Assembly: GCA_944390895.1 (NCBI GenBank) | Contig: CALXRQ010000006.1 | Location: forward strand, 1 to 63,189 | Direction of reading: 5' to 3' | DNA length: 63,189 nt | Origin: an uncultured Alphaproteobacteria bacterium | GTDB lineage: Bacteria > Pseudomonadota > Alphaproteobacteria > RF32 > CAG-239 | Shown here: piece after piece, positions 9,501 through 16,543 of the stretch | Layout: each line of letters begins with the position of its first letter | Numbering within the stretch: the stretch's first letter is position 1 | Position numbers and translations under genes: made by a program | The notes under the pieces: model-generated | The model's database searches: none | What the model saw: only the letters and a program-made list of their open reading frames with translations | Told to the model about the DNA's origin: nothing

Positions 9501-9681
9501 TTTGAATGTAGGCAACGCGTTTGACCGGTTTTTTGCGGCCGGGTTCGCACATGCAGTTGAATAAGCCTAAGGTTTTTTCGGTTCCGTCACACATGCAGGG
9601 AACCAGATCCGGGCTTCTGACCGCGCAGGATACAATCAGCGCCGGAATCAACATTAATTTGAGAGACCGTAAAATTCTCAT
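6547..9681 (-). CDS. Large repeat lipoprotein with degenerate trypsin-like C-terminal domain
   Basis: A 1044-residue protein of no named family that I recognise. Residues 1-18 are a lipoprotein signal and Cys19 sits in an IVSC lipobox. Residues about 20-300 form a cysteine-rich globular region including AEYILTAEITDYF, which recalls outer-membrane lipoprotein folds (inference). Residues 337-735 hold four imperfect repeats of about 100 residues with the landmarks GYIDESGNF, a cysteine, GGFYAY and GGTSG. Residues 822-1000 align with DegP/trypsin-fold proteases, but the catalytic positions read Asp855 for His (LTSAD), Asn886 for Asp (NVALI) and Leu960 for Ser (TLGSAL). It should therefore bind rather than cut. 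It lies between comM and hslV with gaps of 11 and 0 bases. Confidence 0.85.
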   Translation of the reverse strand: MRILRSLKLMLIPALIVSCAVRSPDLVPCMCDGTEKTLGLFNCMCEPGRKKPVKRVAYIQNEEMVNPSADQMNAYGYLHRSRSNYAPVKLEYVDFRIPKGRKYEGYSDKLGNYRFRIFGCRRFDKNVYLNQGRAMQKDMKFFDIFFETMNDNYPVVVEKSNPYYMYSDKAQAEYILTAEITDYFMNVCDEFDWNNVKKQNLRTGTSEMTVTWRLLDLTKDKVYCKGTTTGYGEMKDGEYKGETLLVERAFGDALSKLPEVGCFNTELAKRVKPEEIEKQLAKVEAIEKSKVNFKNQYEAELNGVNMLQSCGSGEINPKENADSFSQVVATAPVAGRYEVSGYIDESGNVVVLGTENTAGLCSVGGEIITGYISEDGKFVQSATGKEYNITGAINNMCKLTETREIKENGGFYAYLNNIDGNGGTSGTGMNVAAKVRGYIDESGSFVALAGDSNCGINANIITGKINKAGKFVEDNTNKEYPVSTVITGMCKIENKDTIAEKGGVYAYFNGISSQGGTSGNHYKVKGYIDESGNFVAVDSQAIANSCPIDGNFHPVYGYIDEKGVFYADGSSITDRGGTGGRSYNVAGMVNESCKLVPLADIAEKGGFYAYYTKTDDRGGTSGKFRVNRYDADGYVDEYGDFILLPKGLSLTACANRTKMRKLSGYIDQSGIFHSSGSNVSENGGARGKGYAVSGIIDSSCRMVTKSEIKENGGFYAYYSQTDERSGTTSKFNAGQNKYLTGLKMNDNCSEVNIGESGCSTLKVAASNITYADDFWIDIPADPTAGIQERQNRAAVENMFADMNNSFCIQSVKPYDTMSPENVYRLRASVVSVENPKGRKGAGLIISDQLILTSADLIDKSLNSFDIRTVNGMHFKGSAYRVNPNKNVALILLSEKTKFAPLPLRLDLPEVGKDLYMTLGLLDFDEGENYLDNGGQVIGYRYSEEKGAEIIVNTYVQTQTLGSALIDKNGNITGLSHSGIRAAEGGDLFIPIETALKSLGMNICGVKFVNKRPMAVKAVEKPVSTAIDTYTGSKAPKAMSAKERK

Positions 9682-9692
9682 TGTTTTTTCTC

Positions 9693-11216
9693 CTAAATAC
9701 GTTTCAAAGGCATTATTCTGCGATAAGATAATGCTTCGGCAATGTGCAGTTTAAGTATTTTTTGTACATTTTGCAAGTCCGCAATTGTTCTTGCTAACCG
9801 CAAAGTGCGGTGATAAGCCCGCGCAGAGAGGTGATTTTTCTCTGAAAAGGCGATTAAAAGCGCCTGAGCGTCGTTGTCCAGTTCGGCAATTTTTTCTAAA
9901 AGTTCGCCTTTGAGTTCGGAATTCGTTTTCAGCCGCGGCGCGCCGAAACGCTTAAAACGTTCGGCCTGGATTTCCCGGGCGCGGACGACGCGCTTCAATA
10001 TATCGGCCGAGCTTTCCCCCTGTCTGACATCCGCCAGATCCCAGGGACTGACCGCCGGCACCTCAATGTGGATATCTATTCTGTCCATCAGCGGACCGGA
10101 GATTTTGCTTTGGTATTCTTCGGCACAGTGCGGAGCGCGGGAGCATTCCAGCTCATGGTTGCCCAGGTGGCCGCAGCGGCAGGGATTCATGGCGGCGACC
10201 AGCTGAAATTTGGCGGGATAGACGGTATGGGCGTTGACGCGCGAAATGGTTACGCTGCCGTTTTCCAGAGGCTGGCGCAGAGCTTCCAGTGTCGGACGAC
10301 TGAATTCGGGCAGTTCGTCCAAAAACAGGACGCCGTTGTGCGCCAGAGATATTTCGCCGGGTCTGGCTTTGCGGCCGCCGCCGACCAAAGCCGGGGTGGA
10401 GGCCGAGTGATGCGGATCTCTGAACGGACGTTCAAAAGAAATTCTGCCGTCTTTAAGTTCGCCGGCGACAGAATGAATCATGCTGGTTTCAAGCGCTTCT
10501 TCCGCGGTCAGCGGCGGCAGAATGGTTATCAGGCGCTGTGCAAGCATTGATTTTCCGGAACCCGGAGGGCCTACCATCAGCAGGTTGTGGCTGCCGGCGG
10601 CGGCAATTTCCAGAGCGCGTTTGGCGCTTTCCTGGCCTTTGACGTCTTTCATGTCGAGCAGGGAAAGTTTTTTCGGCATAGTTTCGGCTGCCGGCGCCGG
10701 AATGACCTGCGTGCCTTTGAAATGGTTAATCAGCGATAAAAGGCTGTCGGCAGCAACAACGTCTTTCAATCCGGCCCAAACCGCTTCTCCGCCCTGAGCC
10801 GCCGGACAAATCAGCCCCATGTTGCGGGCATTGGCGCGGATGGCTACCGGCAAAACGCCGTTGACCGGAACGACGGCGCCGTCAAGGCCCAGTTCGCCCA
10901 GAACCATATAGCCGCTTAGCTCTTCTTGCGGTAGTATTCCCATGCCGACCAGCAGGCCGAGGGCAACCGGAAGGTCAAAGTGGGAACCTTCTTTAAGCAG
11001 ATCTGCCGGCGCAAGATTGACGGTGATGCGTTTGGCCGGGAGGCTCAGTCCCAGAGAGTTCAGCGCGGCGCGGACGCGTTCCCGGCTTTCGGCCACGGCC
11101 TTGTCGGGAAGCCCCACTATCGTAAAAGCAGGAAGACCTGAGGATATTTGCACCTGCAGGTCTACGTCTGAAATTTCCAATCCGTTGAAGGTTATGGTGT
11201 TTATTCTGGCGAGCAT
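9693..11216 (-). CDS. comM: YifB/ComM-family Mg-chelatase-like AAA ATPase
   Basis: A 507-residue protein of the ComM (YifB) family, a hexameric helicase that extends branch migration during integration of foreign DNA. An N-terminal Lon-protease-like fold (residues 1-170) is followed by the Mg-chelatase AAA domain with Walker A GPPGSGK at 216-222, then the RNPCRCGH-type zinc segment (AAMNPCRCGHLG) and a C-terminal Mg-chelatase domain. Length is typical. It starts three bases after a small lipoprotein gene and is followed 11 bases later by the large lipoprotein gene. No other competence genes are in the window. Confidence 0.93.
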   Translation of the reverse strand: MLARINTITFNGLEISDVDLQVQISSGLPAFTIVGLPDKAVAESRERVRAALNSLGLSLPAKRITVNLAPADLLKEGSHFDLPVALGLLVGMGILPQEELSGYMVLGELGLDGAVVPVNGVLPVAIRANARNMGLICPAAQGGEAVWAGLKDVVAADSLLSLINHFKGTQVIPAPAAETMPKKLSLLDMKDVKGQESAKRALEIAAAGSHNLLMVGPPGSGKSMLAQRLITILPPLTAEEALETSMIHSVAGELKDGRISFERPFRDPHHSASTPALVGGGRKARPGEISLAHNGVLFLDELPEFSRPTLEALRQPLENGSVTISRVNAHTVYPAKFQLVAAMNPCRCGHLGNHELECSRAPHCAEEYQSKISGPLMDRIDIHIEVPAVSPWDLADVRQGESSADILKRVVRAREIQAERFKRFGAPRLKTNSELKGELLEKIAELDNDAQALLIAFSEKNHLSARAYHRTLRLARTIADLQNVQKILKLHIAEALSYRRIMPLKRI

Positions 11217-11219
11217 CGG

Positions 11220-11573
11220 CTACCACCTCGGGGTGTCTTCCCCGCCGCGCCAGCGTCTGGTCGGATAGGTGTCTGTTTTCAAAAAATCGTAGTTGGCGGT
11301 TTTGTAGGGAATGTCGGTTATTCTGACATATCCTTTGGATTCAAAAACCTTGGCGCAGGCCTCGGCCGAAACGTCTTCGGTTCTTTTGCAGGTGGCGATA
11401 ACCCGGCTGGTGAGGTTTTGCAGGACAATGGCGTTTTGGTCATTGCCGTAAACCGTGCGCTGCGGGCGCAGCGGTACGGGAAAGTCTTCTTTGCGGAGCG
11501 TGTCGCAGGCGCAAAGCGAGAACAGCAGCAGAAAGGATAATATCAGCTTGTTTTTGTTCATTTTTTCAGCCAT
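11220..11573 (-). CDS. Small lipoprotein of unknown function
   Basis: A 117-residue protein with a hydrophobic signal and lipobox LCAC, so it is probably a lipid-anchored periplasmic protein of about 95 residues after processing. Two further cysteines (CKR and EAC) may form a disulfide. I do not recognise the family. Two in-frame ATGs (11573 and 11561) both give a workable signal peptide and neither has a good ribosome site. It is the first gene of the minus-strand run lipoprotein-comM-large lipoprotein-hslV-hslU-hemW. Confidence 0.7.
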   Translation of the reverse strand: MAEKMNKNKLILSFLLLFSLCACDTLRKEDFPVPLRPQRTVYGNDQNAIVLQNLTSRVIATCKRTEDVSAEACAKVFESKGYVRITDIPYKTANYDFLKTDTYPTRRWRGGEDTPRW

Positions 11574-11663
11574 CGTGGTTGTAACTTACGGTCAAGCTTA
11601 TCCTAAAAAGATTAAAATTATATAAAGAATCGACGTCAAACCGCGTCAAAACCTAAAAAATAC

Positions 11664-11691
11664 TTGCAAAAATAAAGTTTTGGTATATAGT
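11664..11691 (+). promoter_or_regulatory. Predicted sigma-70 promoter of rpsF-rpsR-rplI
   Basis: TTGCAA (11664-11669), a 16-base spacer and TATAGT (11686-11691) lie about 95 bases before the rpsF start. This places transcription start near 11698 and leaves a structured leader. Confidence 0.5.
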
Positions 11692-11699
11692 GGCGACCG

Positions 11700-11787
11700 T
11701 CCCTTGCTTCCGGCAGAGACCGGAGGCTATACATTAACCGGCCCGCAGGCGGGCCATTTGTTGAGAATCCATAAGGAGATTTATATA
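11700..11787 (+). promoter_or_regulatory. Structured rpsF leader, possible S6:S18 autoregulatory RNA
   Basis: Two hairpins precede rpsF: a 7-bp stem CTTCCGG/CCGGAGG (11707-11726) and GGCCCG-cagg-CGGGCC (11740-11755). Many bacteria control rpsF operons by binding of the S6:S18 complex to a leader RNA carrying a CCG motif. The position and the CCG-bearing stem fit, but I could not match the published consensus in detail. The AAGGAG ribosome site is outside both stems. Confidence 0.4.
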
Positions 11788-12126
11788 ATGTCATTTTACG
11801 AGAGCGTGCTGATTGCACGTCAGGACCTCGGTCAGTCTCAGGTAAACAATATTGTTTCCGATTTGACCAACGTCATCGCCAACAACGGCGGCGAAGTTGT
11901 CAGAGCTGACAACTGGGGTTTGAAAAACCTTGCTTACCGTGTTAAGAAAAACCGCAAAGGCTACTATGTCGTTTTGAATATTTCCGCACCGGCTGCCGCT
12001 GTTGCCGAATATGAAAGACAAATGAGATTTAACGAAGACATCATTCGTTACATGACCATCAAAGTTGACGAATTGAGCAAAGAACCTGCCGGTTCTTCCA
12101 GCAATTCCGAAGCCGTTGAAGAATAG
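11788..12126 (+). CDS. rpsF: 30S ribosomal protein S6
   Basis: A 112-residue S6 starting [14 protein letters not shown], with the conserved core [17 protein letters not shown]. It binds S18 on the 30S platform. The C-terminal tail is short and rich in serine and glutamate. The ATG at 11788 is preceded by AAGGAG; the upstream in-frame start is inside the leader. First gene of rpsF-rpsR-rplI, with an 11-base gap to rpsR. Confidence 0.97.
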   Translation: MSFYESVLIARQDLGQSQVNNIVSDLTNVIANNGGEVVRADNWGLKNLAYRVKKNRKGYYVVLNISAPAAAVAEYERQMRFNEDIIRYMTIKVDELSKEPAGSSSNSEAVEE

Positions 12127-12137
12127 GAGCAGAAAAC

Positions 12138-12365
12138 ATGGCTAAACAAGTATTCTTTAGAAGAAAAAAAGCGTGCCCGTTTTCAGGCGAAGACGGTCTG
12201 ACCATCGATTATAAGGATGTTAAGCTTCTTTCCCGTTATATTTCCGAGAAAGGTAAAATCATCCCCAGCCGCATTACAGCTGTTTCTGCAAAAAAACAAA
12301 GAGAATTGGCAAAAGCGATCAAACGTGCCCGCTACATTGCTCTTCTTCCTTTTGTTGCTGATTAA
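12138..12365 (+). CDS. rpsR: 30S ribosomal protein S18
   Basis: A 75-residue S18 of usual length with the characteristic [20 protein letters not shown] helix region and the ALLPFV terminus. It pairs with S6 on the 30S platform. Short gaps to rpsF (11 bases) and rplI (14 bases) show one transcript. Confidence 0.97.
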   Translation: MAKQVFFRRKKACPFSGEDGLTIDYKDVKLLSRYISEKGKIIPSRITAVSAKKQRELAKAIKRARYIALLPFVAD

Positions 12366-12379
12366 TAGGGAGTGGAAAA

Positions 12380-12871
12380 ATGGAAGTAATTCTTTTAGAA
12401 CATGTAGAAAAACTCGGTAAAATGGGCGACAAAGTAACCGTAAAGAACGGTTATGCCCGCAACTACCTGCTGCCAACCCGCAAAGCTCTGCGCGCAACCG
12501 AAGCCAATGTTGCTTATTATGAGAAACAGAAGGCTGAACTGGAAGCCCACAACAAGGCTCTGCTGGACGAAGCGACAAAGATTGCCGAATCCCTGAAAGG
12601 CTACAGCGCGGTTCTGATCCGTCAGGCTGCCGAAACCGGCCAGTTGTACGGTTCCGTAACCATCCGTGATATTGCCGCCGCGGTTAAAGCCAGCGGTTTT
12701 GCCGTTGAACGCAAACAGGTATATCTGGAAAACGCTATTAAAGATCTGGGTGTTTATGAAGTTAAACTCAATCTGCATCCGGAGGTCAGCCAGACCATTC
12801 TGGTTAACGTAGCGCGTACCGAAGACGATGCGGCCAAACAGGCAAAATTATATCATTCTGCGGAAAACTAA
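12380..12871 (+). CDS. rplI: 50S ribosomal protein L9
   Basis: A 163-residue L9. The N-terminal domain carries VEKLGKMGDKVTVKNGYARNY, the long connecting helix follows (residues about 45-75), then the C-terminal 23S-binding domain. It is the last gene of the S6 operon. Its TAA stop forms the first bases of a palindromic element that replaces the usual spacer, and the operon terminator lies about 120 bases further on. Confidence 0.97.
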   Translation: MEVILLEHVEKLGKMGDKVTVKNGYARNYLLPTRKALRATEANVAYYEKQKAELEAHNKALLDEATKIAESLKGYSAVLIRQAAETGQLYGSVTIRDIAAAVKASGFAVERKQVYLENAIKDLGVYEVKLNLHPEVSQTILVNVARTEDDAAKQAKLYHSAEN

Positions 12872-12958
12872 TACAGAAATTGCGGATAACCGGCTCGGTC
12901 ATGTCCTTTTATGTACATTCCGCTCGCCGGTTTTCTTATTTCTTATTATTTTTCTCAC
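12868..12958. repeat. Dispersed palindromic element, copy A (homologue of copy E)
   Basis: About 91 bp starting on the rplI stop codon (CTAATACAG) and ending TTCTCAC. An outer stem AACCGG/CCGGTT encloses an interrupted stem and the core ATGT(cc)-ttttat-GTACAT. It aligns along its whole length with copy E at 38506-38595, sharing the start, a GGATAA before the stem, the core and the TTATTAT-TTT-CTCAC tail. The outer stem differs by paired changes. Confidence 0.8.
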
Positions 12959-12987
12959 GATTGATATGATTATGCATTTCAAATGAT

Positions 12988-13025
12988 AAAAAAACACTCC
13001 CGATGATTTTCGGGAGTGTTTTTTT
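12988..13025. terminator. Bidirectional terminator between rplI and nrdB
   Basis: A 12-bp stem AAAACACTCCCG (12991-13002) with its complement (13011-13022) and an 8-base loop, flanked by A and T runs. It can stop the rplI operon on the plus strand and nrdAB on the minus strand. Confidence 0.85.
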
Positions 13026-13040
13026 ATCTGCTTGCAGTCT

Positions 13041-14075
13041 TTAAATTTCGTCCCAGCCTTCGACGGCGGTTGACTGGTTGTATGAGGAAACATTGGCTTC
13101 GAAGAAGTTTCCTTTTACATTGCCTTCACCGTTGGTGTCAGAAATTTTTTCCAGGTTTTTATACGGGGTTTCGTCAAAGCCTTCGTAAATCGGTTCCAGT
13201 CCGATTTCCTTCAGGCGTTTGTTGGCCATAAACTTGGTATATTGTTCAATGGTTTGCGGGGTAATGCCCAGAACCTGATCGCCGATAATATGATTGCTCC
13301 AGGCGATTTCCTGTTCGGTTGCCTTGCGGAACATTTCGCAGATTTCGTCGTCATTGAAGAACTGCGGCCGTTCTTTGCGGATTTCTTTGATGATGTTGGC
13401 GAAAATCACGCAGTGCGTCAATTCATCGCGGTTGATGTATTTTATCTCGTCGGCGGTGCCGATCATTAACGATCTTGCGGCCAGATTGTAGAAGAAGTTG
13501 AAACCGTTATAAAAATATAAACCTTCCAACAGGAAATTGGCCACCAAAACACGGGCAAAATTAACGTCATTGCGGTCATCGACAAATTTTTGATAAATGT
13601 CGGCAATATATTTGTTGCGTTCAAGCAGAACTTTGTCATCACGCCAGCGGTCATAGATTGTTTCGCGCTTTTCGGCCGGAATAATGCTTTCGATGATATA
13701 GGCATAGCTTTGGGAATGCACGGCTTCCTGATAAGTTTGGATAGCCAGAATAAGATTGACTTCCGGCGCGGTAATATAGTCGGAAATGTTGGGCAGGTTG
13801 TTGGTCTGGATGCTGTCCAGAAAAACCAGAAAAGACAGAATGCCGTCATAGGCGTTTTGTTCGGCAGGGGTCAATTCATCGTAAGCGCGTTTGTCGTCAA
13901 ACAGAGAAACTTTTTCGGGAATCCAGAAGTTTTCCATCATCAGCCGGTAAAGCTTGTTGGCCCACTGATATTTGACGTTGTTGAGGTTGAATAAGTTGGT
14001 GACGTTGCCGGCAATCATTTTTCTTTGCAGAACGTCATCGTTTCCTTCAATATTAAACAGTTTTTTGCGGTTCAT
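13041..14075 (-). CDS. nrdB: Ribonucleotide reductase class I, beta subunit
   Basis: A 344-residue radical-generating subunit. Metal ligands are visible in order: the Asp of FLDSIQ, the Glu and His of QEAVHSQSY, the Glu of LEGLYFY, and the Glu and His of RDELTH. The tyrosine of HSQSY is at the position of E. coli Tyr122, so a tyrosyl-radical class I enzyme is expected. The start at 14075 (MNRKKLFN) has AAAGGAA upstream and leaves 23 bases after nrdA; an earlier in-frame ATG at 14120 would overlap nrdA. No nrdI or nrdH is adjacent. Confidence 0.95.
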   Translation of the reverse strand: MNRKKLFNIEGNDDVLQRKMIAGNVTNLFNLNNVKYQWANKLYRLMMENFWIPEKVSLFDDKRAYDELTPAEQNAYDGILSFLVFLDSIQTNNLPNISDYITAPEVNLILAIQTYQEAVHSQSYAYIIESIIPAEKRETIYDRWRDDKVLLERNKYIADIYQKFVDDRNDVNFARVLVANFLLEGLYFYNGFNFFYNLAARSLMIGTADEIKYINRDELTHCVIFANIIKEIRKERPQFFNDDEICEMFRKATEQEIAWSNHIIGDQVLGITPQTIEQYTKFMANKRLKEIGLEPIYEGFDETPYKNLEKISDTNGEGNVKGNFFEANVSSYNQSTAVEGWDEI

Positions 14076-14098
14076 TGATTTTCCTTTGCTGTTGATTT

Positions 14099-16378
14099 TT
14101 AACCGGCGCAGCTGACACATTCTTCCTTGGCGGCGGAAGAGCCGTCTTTTTGAATGGTGCGGGTATAATAAAGGGTTTTGATGTCTTTTTTCCAGGCGTC
14201 CATTATGGTGTCATAGATGTCTTTGGCACGGATGTCGCGGTTGAGATTATACATCAGTTCGACGGAAATGCCGGTGTCTATCCATTTGTTAATACGGGAC
14301 ATCACTTCAATAATCTTGCGTTGGTCGATATTGCGGTTTTCCTGATAAAACCAAAACTTGTCACGGATATAAGGCGGGCAGTTCGGAATGCTGCCTTTGC
14401 CGTGGGTCTCGACGAAGAACTTGCTGTAAATCGGCAGAACCGAAGCGGTGCAGCCCTGAATGAGAGAGGAACTGGTATTCGGCGCAATAGCGGATATCTG
14501 CGAGTTGCGGATGCCGTATTTGGCAAGGTCGGCAAAAATTTTGTTCCAGCGGTCTTTATATTTGGAATTGGCGTTGAACCATATCTGGCGTTTGCCGAAA
14601 ATCAGGCCTTTGCTCCAATCCGAACCTTCATAGGCGCCGAAAGTTCCTTTTTTTTGCGCGGCGTCAATGCTGGCCTGAATATTGTAAATAGCCATTTTTT
14701 CAAACAAATCGTCTACGAAGTCGGCAGAGTTGATATAGGGAACGTTGTTTTTGGCAAGCATGTCGGCCAGTCCCATAGCGCCAATGCCGATGGTGCGGTA
14801 ACGTTGATTATGCAGGCTGCCTTCGGGAACCGGCACGGTGGTGAAGTCAATGGCGTTGTCCAGAATGCGAACCGAGGTGCGGCAAACGCTTTCCAGTTCC
14901 CGGTCATCGTCAATGTTGGCAAGATTGACGGAAACCAGATTGCAGACGTGTACAAGTCCGTCATAGGCTTCAGAAATTATTTTACCGTCTTCAATGCGTT
15001 TGGGGCTGAATTTGGTCGGGCGGACATTGCTGTGAGATTCGGTGCAGAGGTTGGTGCCGACAATAACGCCATCATGCTTGTTGGGATTATAGCGGTTCAG
15101 GGTGTCTTTGAAGGCAATGTAAGGCATTCCGGTTTCAACCTGAGATTTCATCAGCCGTTTTAACAGCTCTTTGGCATCAACAAACTTAAACATTTCAAGT
15201 TTGCCGAAACCCGCGTCAAAATAAAGCTGATTATAAAGGTTTTCAAACTCTTCTCCCCAAAGGTCGGCAATTTCTCGGCCGTATTTTTCCCGGACTTCGT
15301 GCGGGTCAACCAACAGCCATTTTTCGTTGTTTTCGACTTTTTTCATAAACAAATCGGGGATGACGACCTGAGGGAAAATGTCATAAGCTTTCATGCGCTG
15401 GTCGCCGTTTTCGGTACGGAGTTCAAGAAAGTTTTCAATGTCCAGATGCCACATATCCAGAGATACGGTAACGGCGCCTTTGCGTTTGCCCTGCTGGTTG
15501 ACGGCCACGGCGGTGTCGTTGATAATGCGAATCCAGGGAATGACGCCGCCGGAAGAATTTTTGATGCCTTTGATACGGGCGCCTTTGCAGCGAACGCGCG
15601 AGATGTTGACGCCAACCCCGCCGCCGAATTTGGATATGGCGGAAATCTGGTCGATAACGTAAAAAATCGAATCGCGGTTGTCGTCCATAACAGTAATGAA
15701 ACAGGAACTCAGGTTGCCGTTGGGTCGGCGCAGGTTCATCAGCAGCGGTGTGCCGAGCGAGATTTTGCGGTCGGCAAGTTTTTCATAAGTGTCTTTGACC
15801 TGACTCATGCGAATGCTGCGATCTTCGTTTTGCTCAATCAGCAGAGCAATAGTCAGGAACATTTCCTGCGGCAGCTCGACAATGCGGTCGCCGAATTCGC
15901 AAAGGTAGCGTTTAATGAGCAGATTGATGCCGGCATAATCATAGACCAAATCAAAAGCCGGGTTGATGAATGATGCGGCCTGTTTTATTTCTTCGGGATT
16001 GTATTTTTCGGTGATGACGGGGTCATATACGCCGTTGGCGACGGCAAAATCCAAGAACTTTTCATAGTCGTAGGGAACGGCCTGATTGGTGCGGCGGTCG
16101 TTTTTAACATCTTTATACAAGTCGAAAAGGCGCAGGCGGCCGGCGGCGTTCTTCCAGTCGGGTTCCAGAACCGAGGTCAGATTCAACGCGTTTAGGATAA
16201 GAGCCTTGTTGATTTCGGAAGCCGGCATACCGTTTTTAAAAAAGTTCGGAATCGTTTCCAAAAGTTTGTTTTTATCAAGTTCGAATCCGGCGAGAGCGCG
16301 CTCGACGGTAGCCGTGATTTTAGCCTGGTCAAAGGCCGCTTCAGCACCGTTTCTCTTGGTGATTTTTTGATTTTCCAT
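14099..16378 (-). CDS. nrdA: Ribonucleotide reductase class I, alpha subunit
   Basis: A 759-residue catalytic subunit that makes deoxynucleoside diphosphates. An N-terminal ATP-cone (KITKRNGAEAAFDQAKI, residues about 5-95) is followed by the barrel with LSSCFI, LCTESHSN and the radical-chain region near the C-terminus. The protein ends CVSCAG, the shuttle cysteines re-reduced by thioredoxin. It is the first gene of nrdAB, controlled from the intergenic region that carries two NrdR boxes. Length and motifs are normal. Confidence 0.97.
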   Translation of the reverse strand: MENQKITKRNGAEAAFDQAKITATVERALAGFELDKNKLLETIPNFFKNGMPASEINKALILNALNLTSVLEPDWKNAAGRLRLFDLYKDVKNDRRTNQAVPYDYEKFLDFAVANGVYDPVITEKYNPEEIKQAASFINPAFDLVYDYAGINLLIKRYLCEFGDRIVELPQEMFLTIALLIEQNEDRSIRMSQVKDTYEKLADRKISLGTPLLMNLRRPNGNLSSCFITVMDDNRDSIFYVIDQISAISKFGGGVGVNISRVRCKGARIKGIKNSSGGVIPWIRIINDTAVAVNQQGKRKGAVTVSLDMWHLDIENFLELRTENGDQRMKAYDIFPQVVIPDLFMKKVENNEKWLLVDPHEVREKYGREIADLWGEEFENLYNQLYFDAGFGKLEMFKFVDAKELLKRLMKSQVETGMPYIAFKDTLNRYNPNKHDGVIVGTNLCTESHSNVRPTKFSPKRIEDGKIISEAYDGLVHVCNLVSVNLANIDDDRELESVCRTSVRILDNAIDFTTVPVPEGSLHNQRYRTIGIGAMGLADMLAKNNVPYINSADFVDDLFEKMAIYNIQASIDAAQKKGTFGAYEGSDWSKGLIFGKRQIWFNANSKYKDRWNKIFADLAKYGIRNSQISAIAPNTSSSLIQGCTASVLPIYSKFFVETHGKGSIPNCPPYIRDKFWFYQENRNIDQRKIIEVMSRINKWIDTGISVELMYNLNRDIRAKDIYDTIMDAWKKDIKTLYYTRTIQKDGSSAAKEECVSCAG

Positions 16379-16390
16379 TATAAACTATTC

Positions 16391-16437
16391 CTACAATATG
16401 GTGTGTTTATACTGTTGCTATTTACTATATGTTGTGG
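16391..16437 (-). promoter_or_regulatory. Tandem NrdR boxes upstream of nrdAB
   Basis: Two 16-base sites, CTACAATATGGTGTGT (16391-16406) and TTACTATATGTTGTGG (16422-16437), each match 12 of 16 positions of the NrdR consensus acaCwAtATaTwGtgt as I recall it, and are exactly 31 bases apart, the three-turn spacing known for NrdR pairs. NrdR is an ATP/dATP-sensing repressor of ribonucleotide reductase genes. The boxes lie just before nrdA; the divergent ampG gene starts about 110 bases away. Confidence 0.85.
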
Positions 16438-16543
16438 TTTTGTGTGGTAAAACCGCTTCGCCATACAGAATGCAAAAATTATCGTTTATTTAATACATTT
16501 TATTTAGAATTAATCACAAGATTTTTAGAAACAGGAAATTGGC

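Noticed and set aside
9730..9790. GTAC-like core inside the end of comM
   Set aside because: A single GTAC without a paired partner; not a palindrome.
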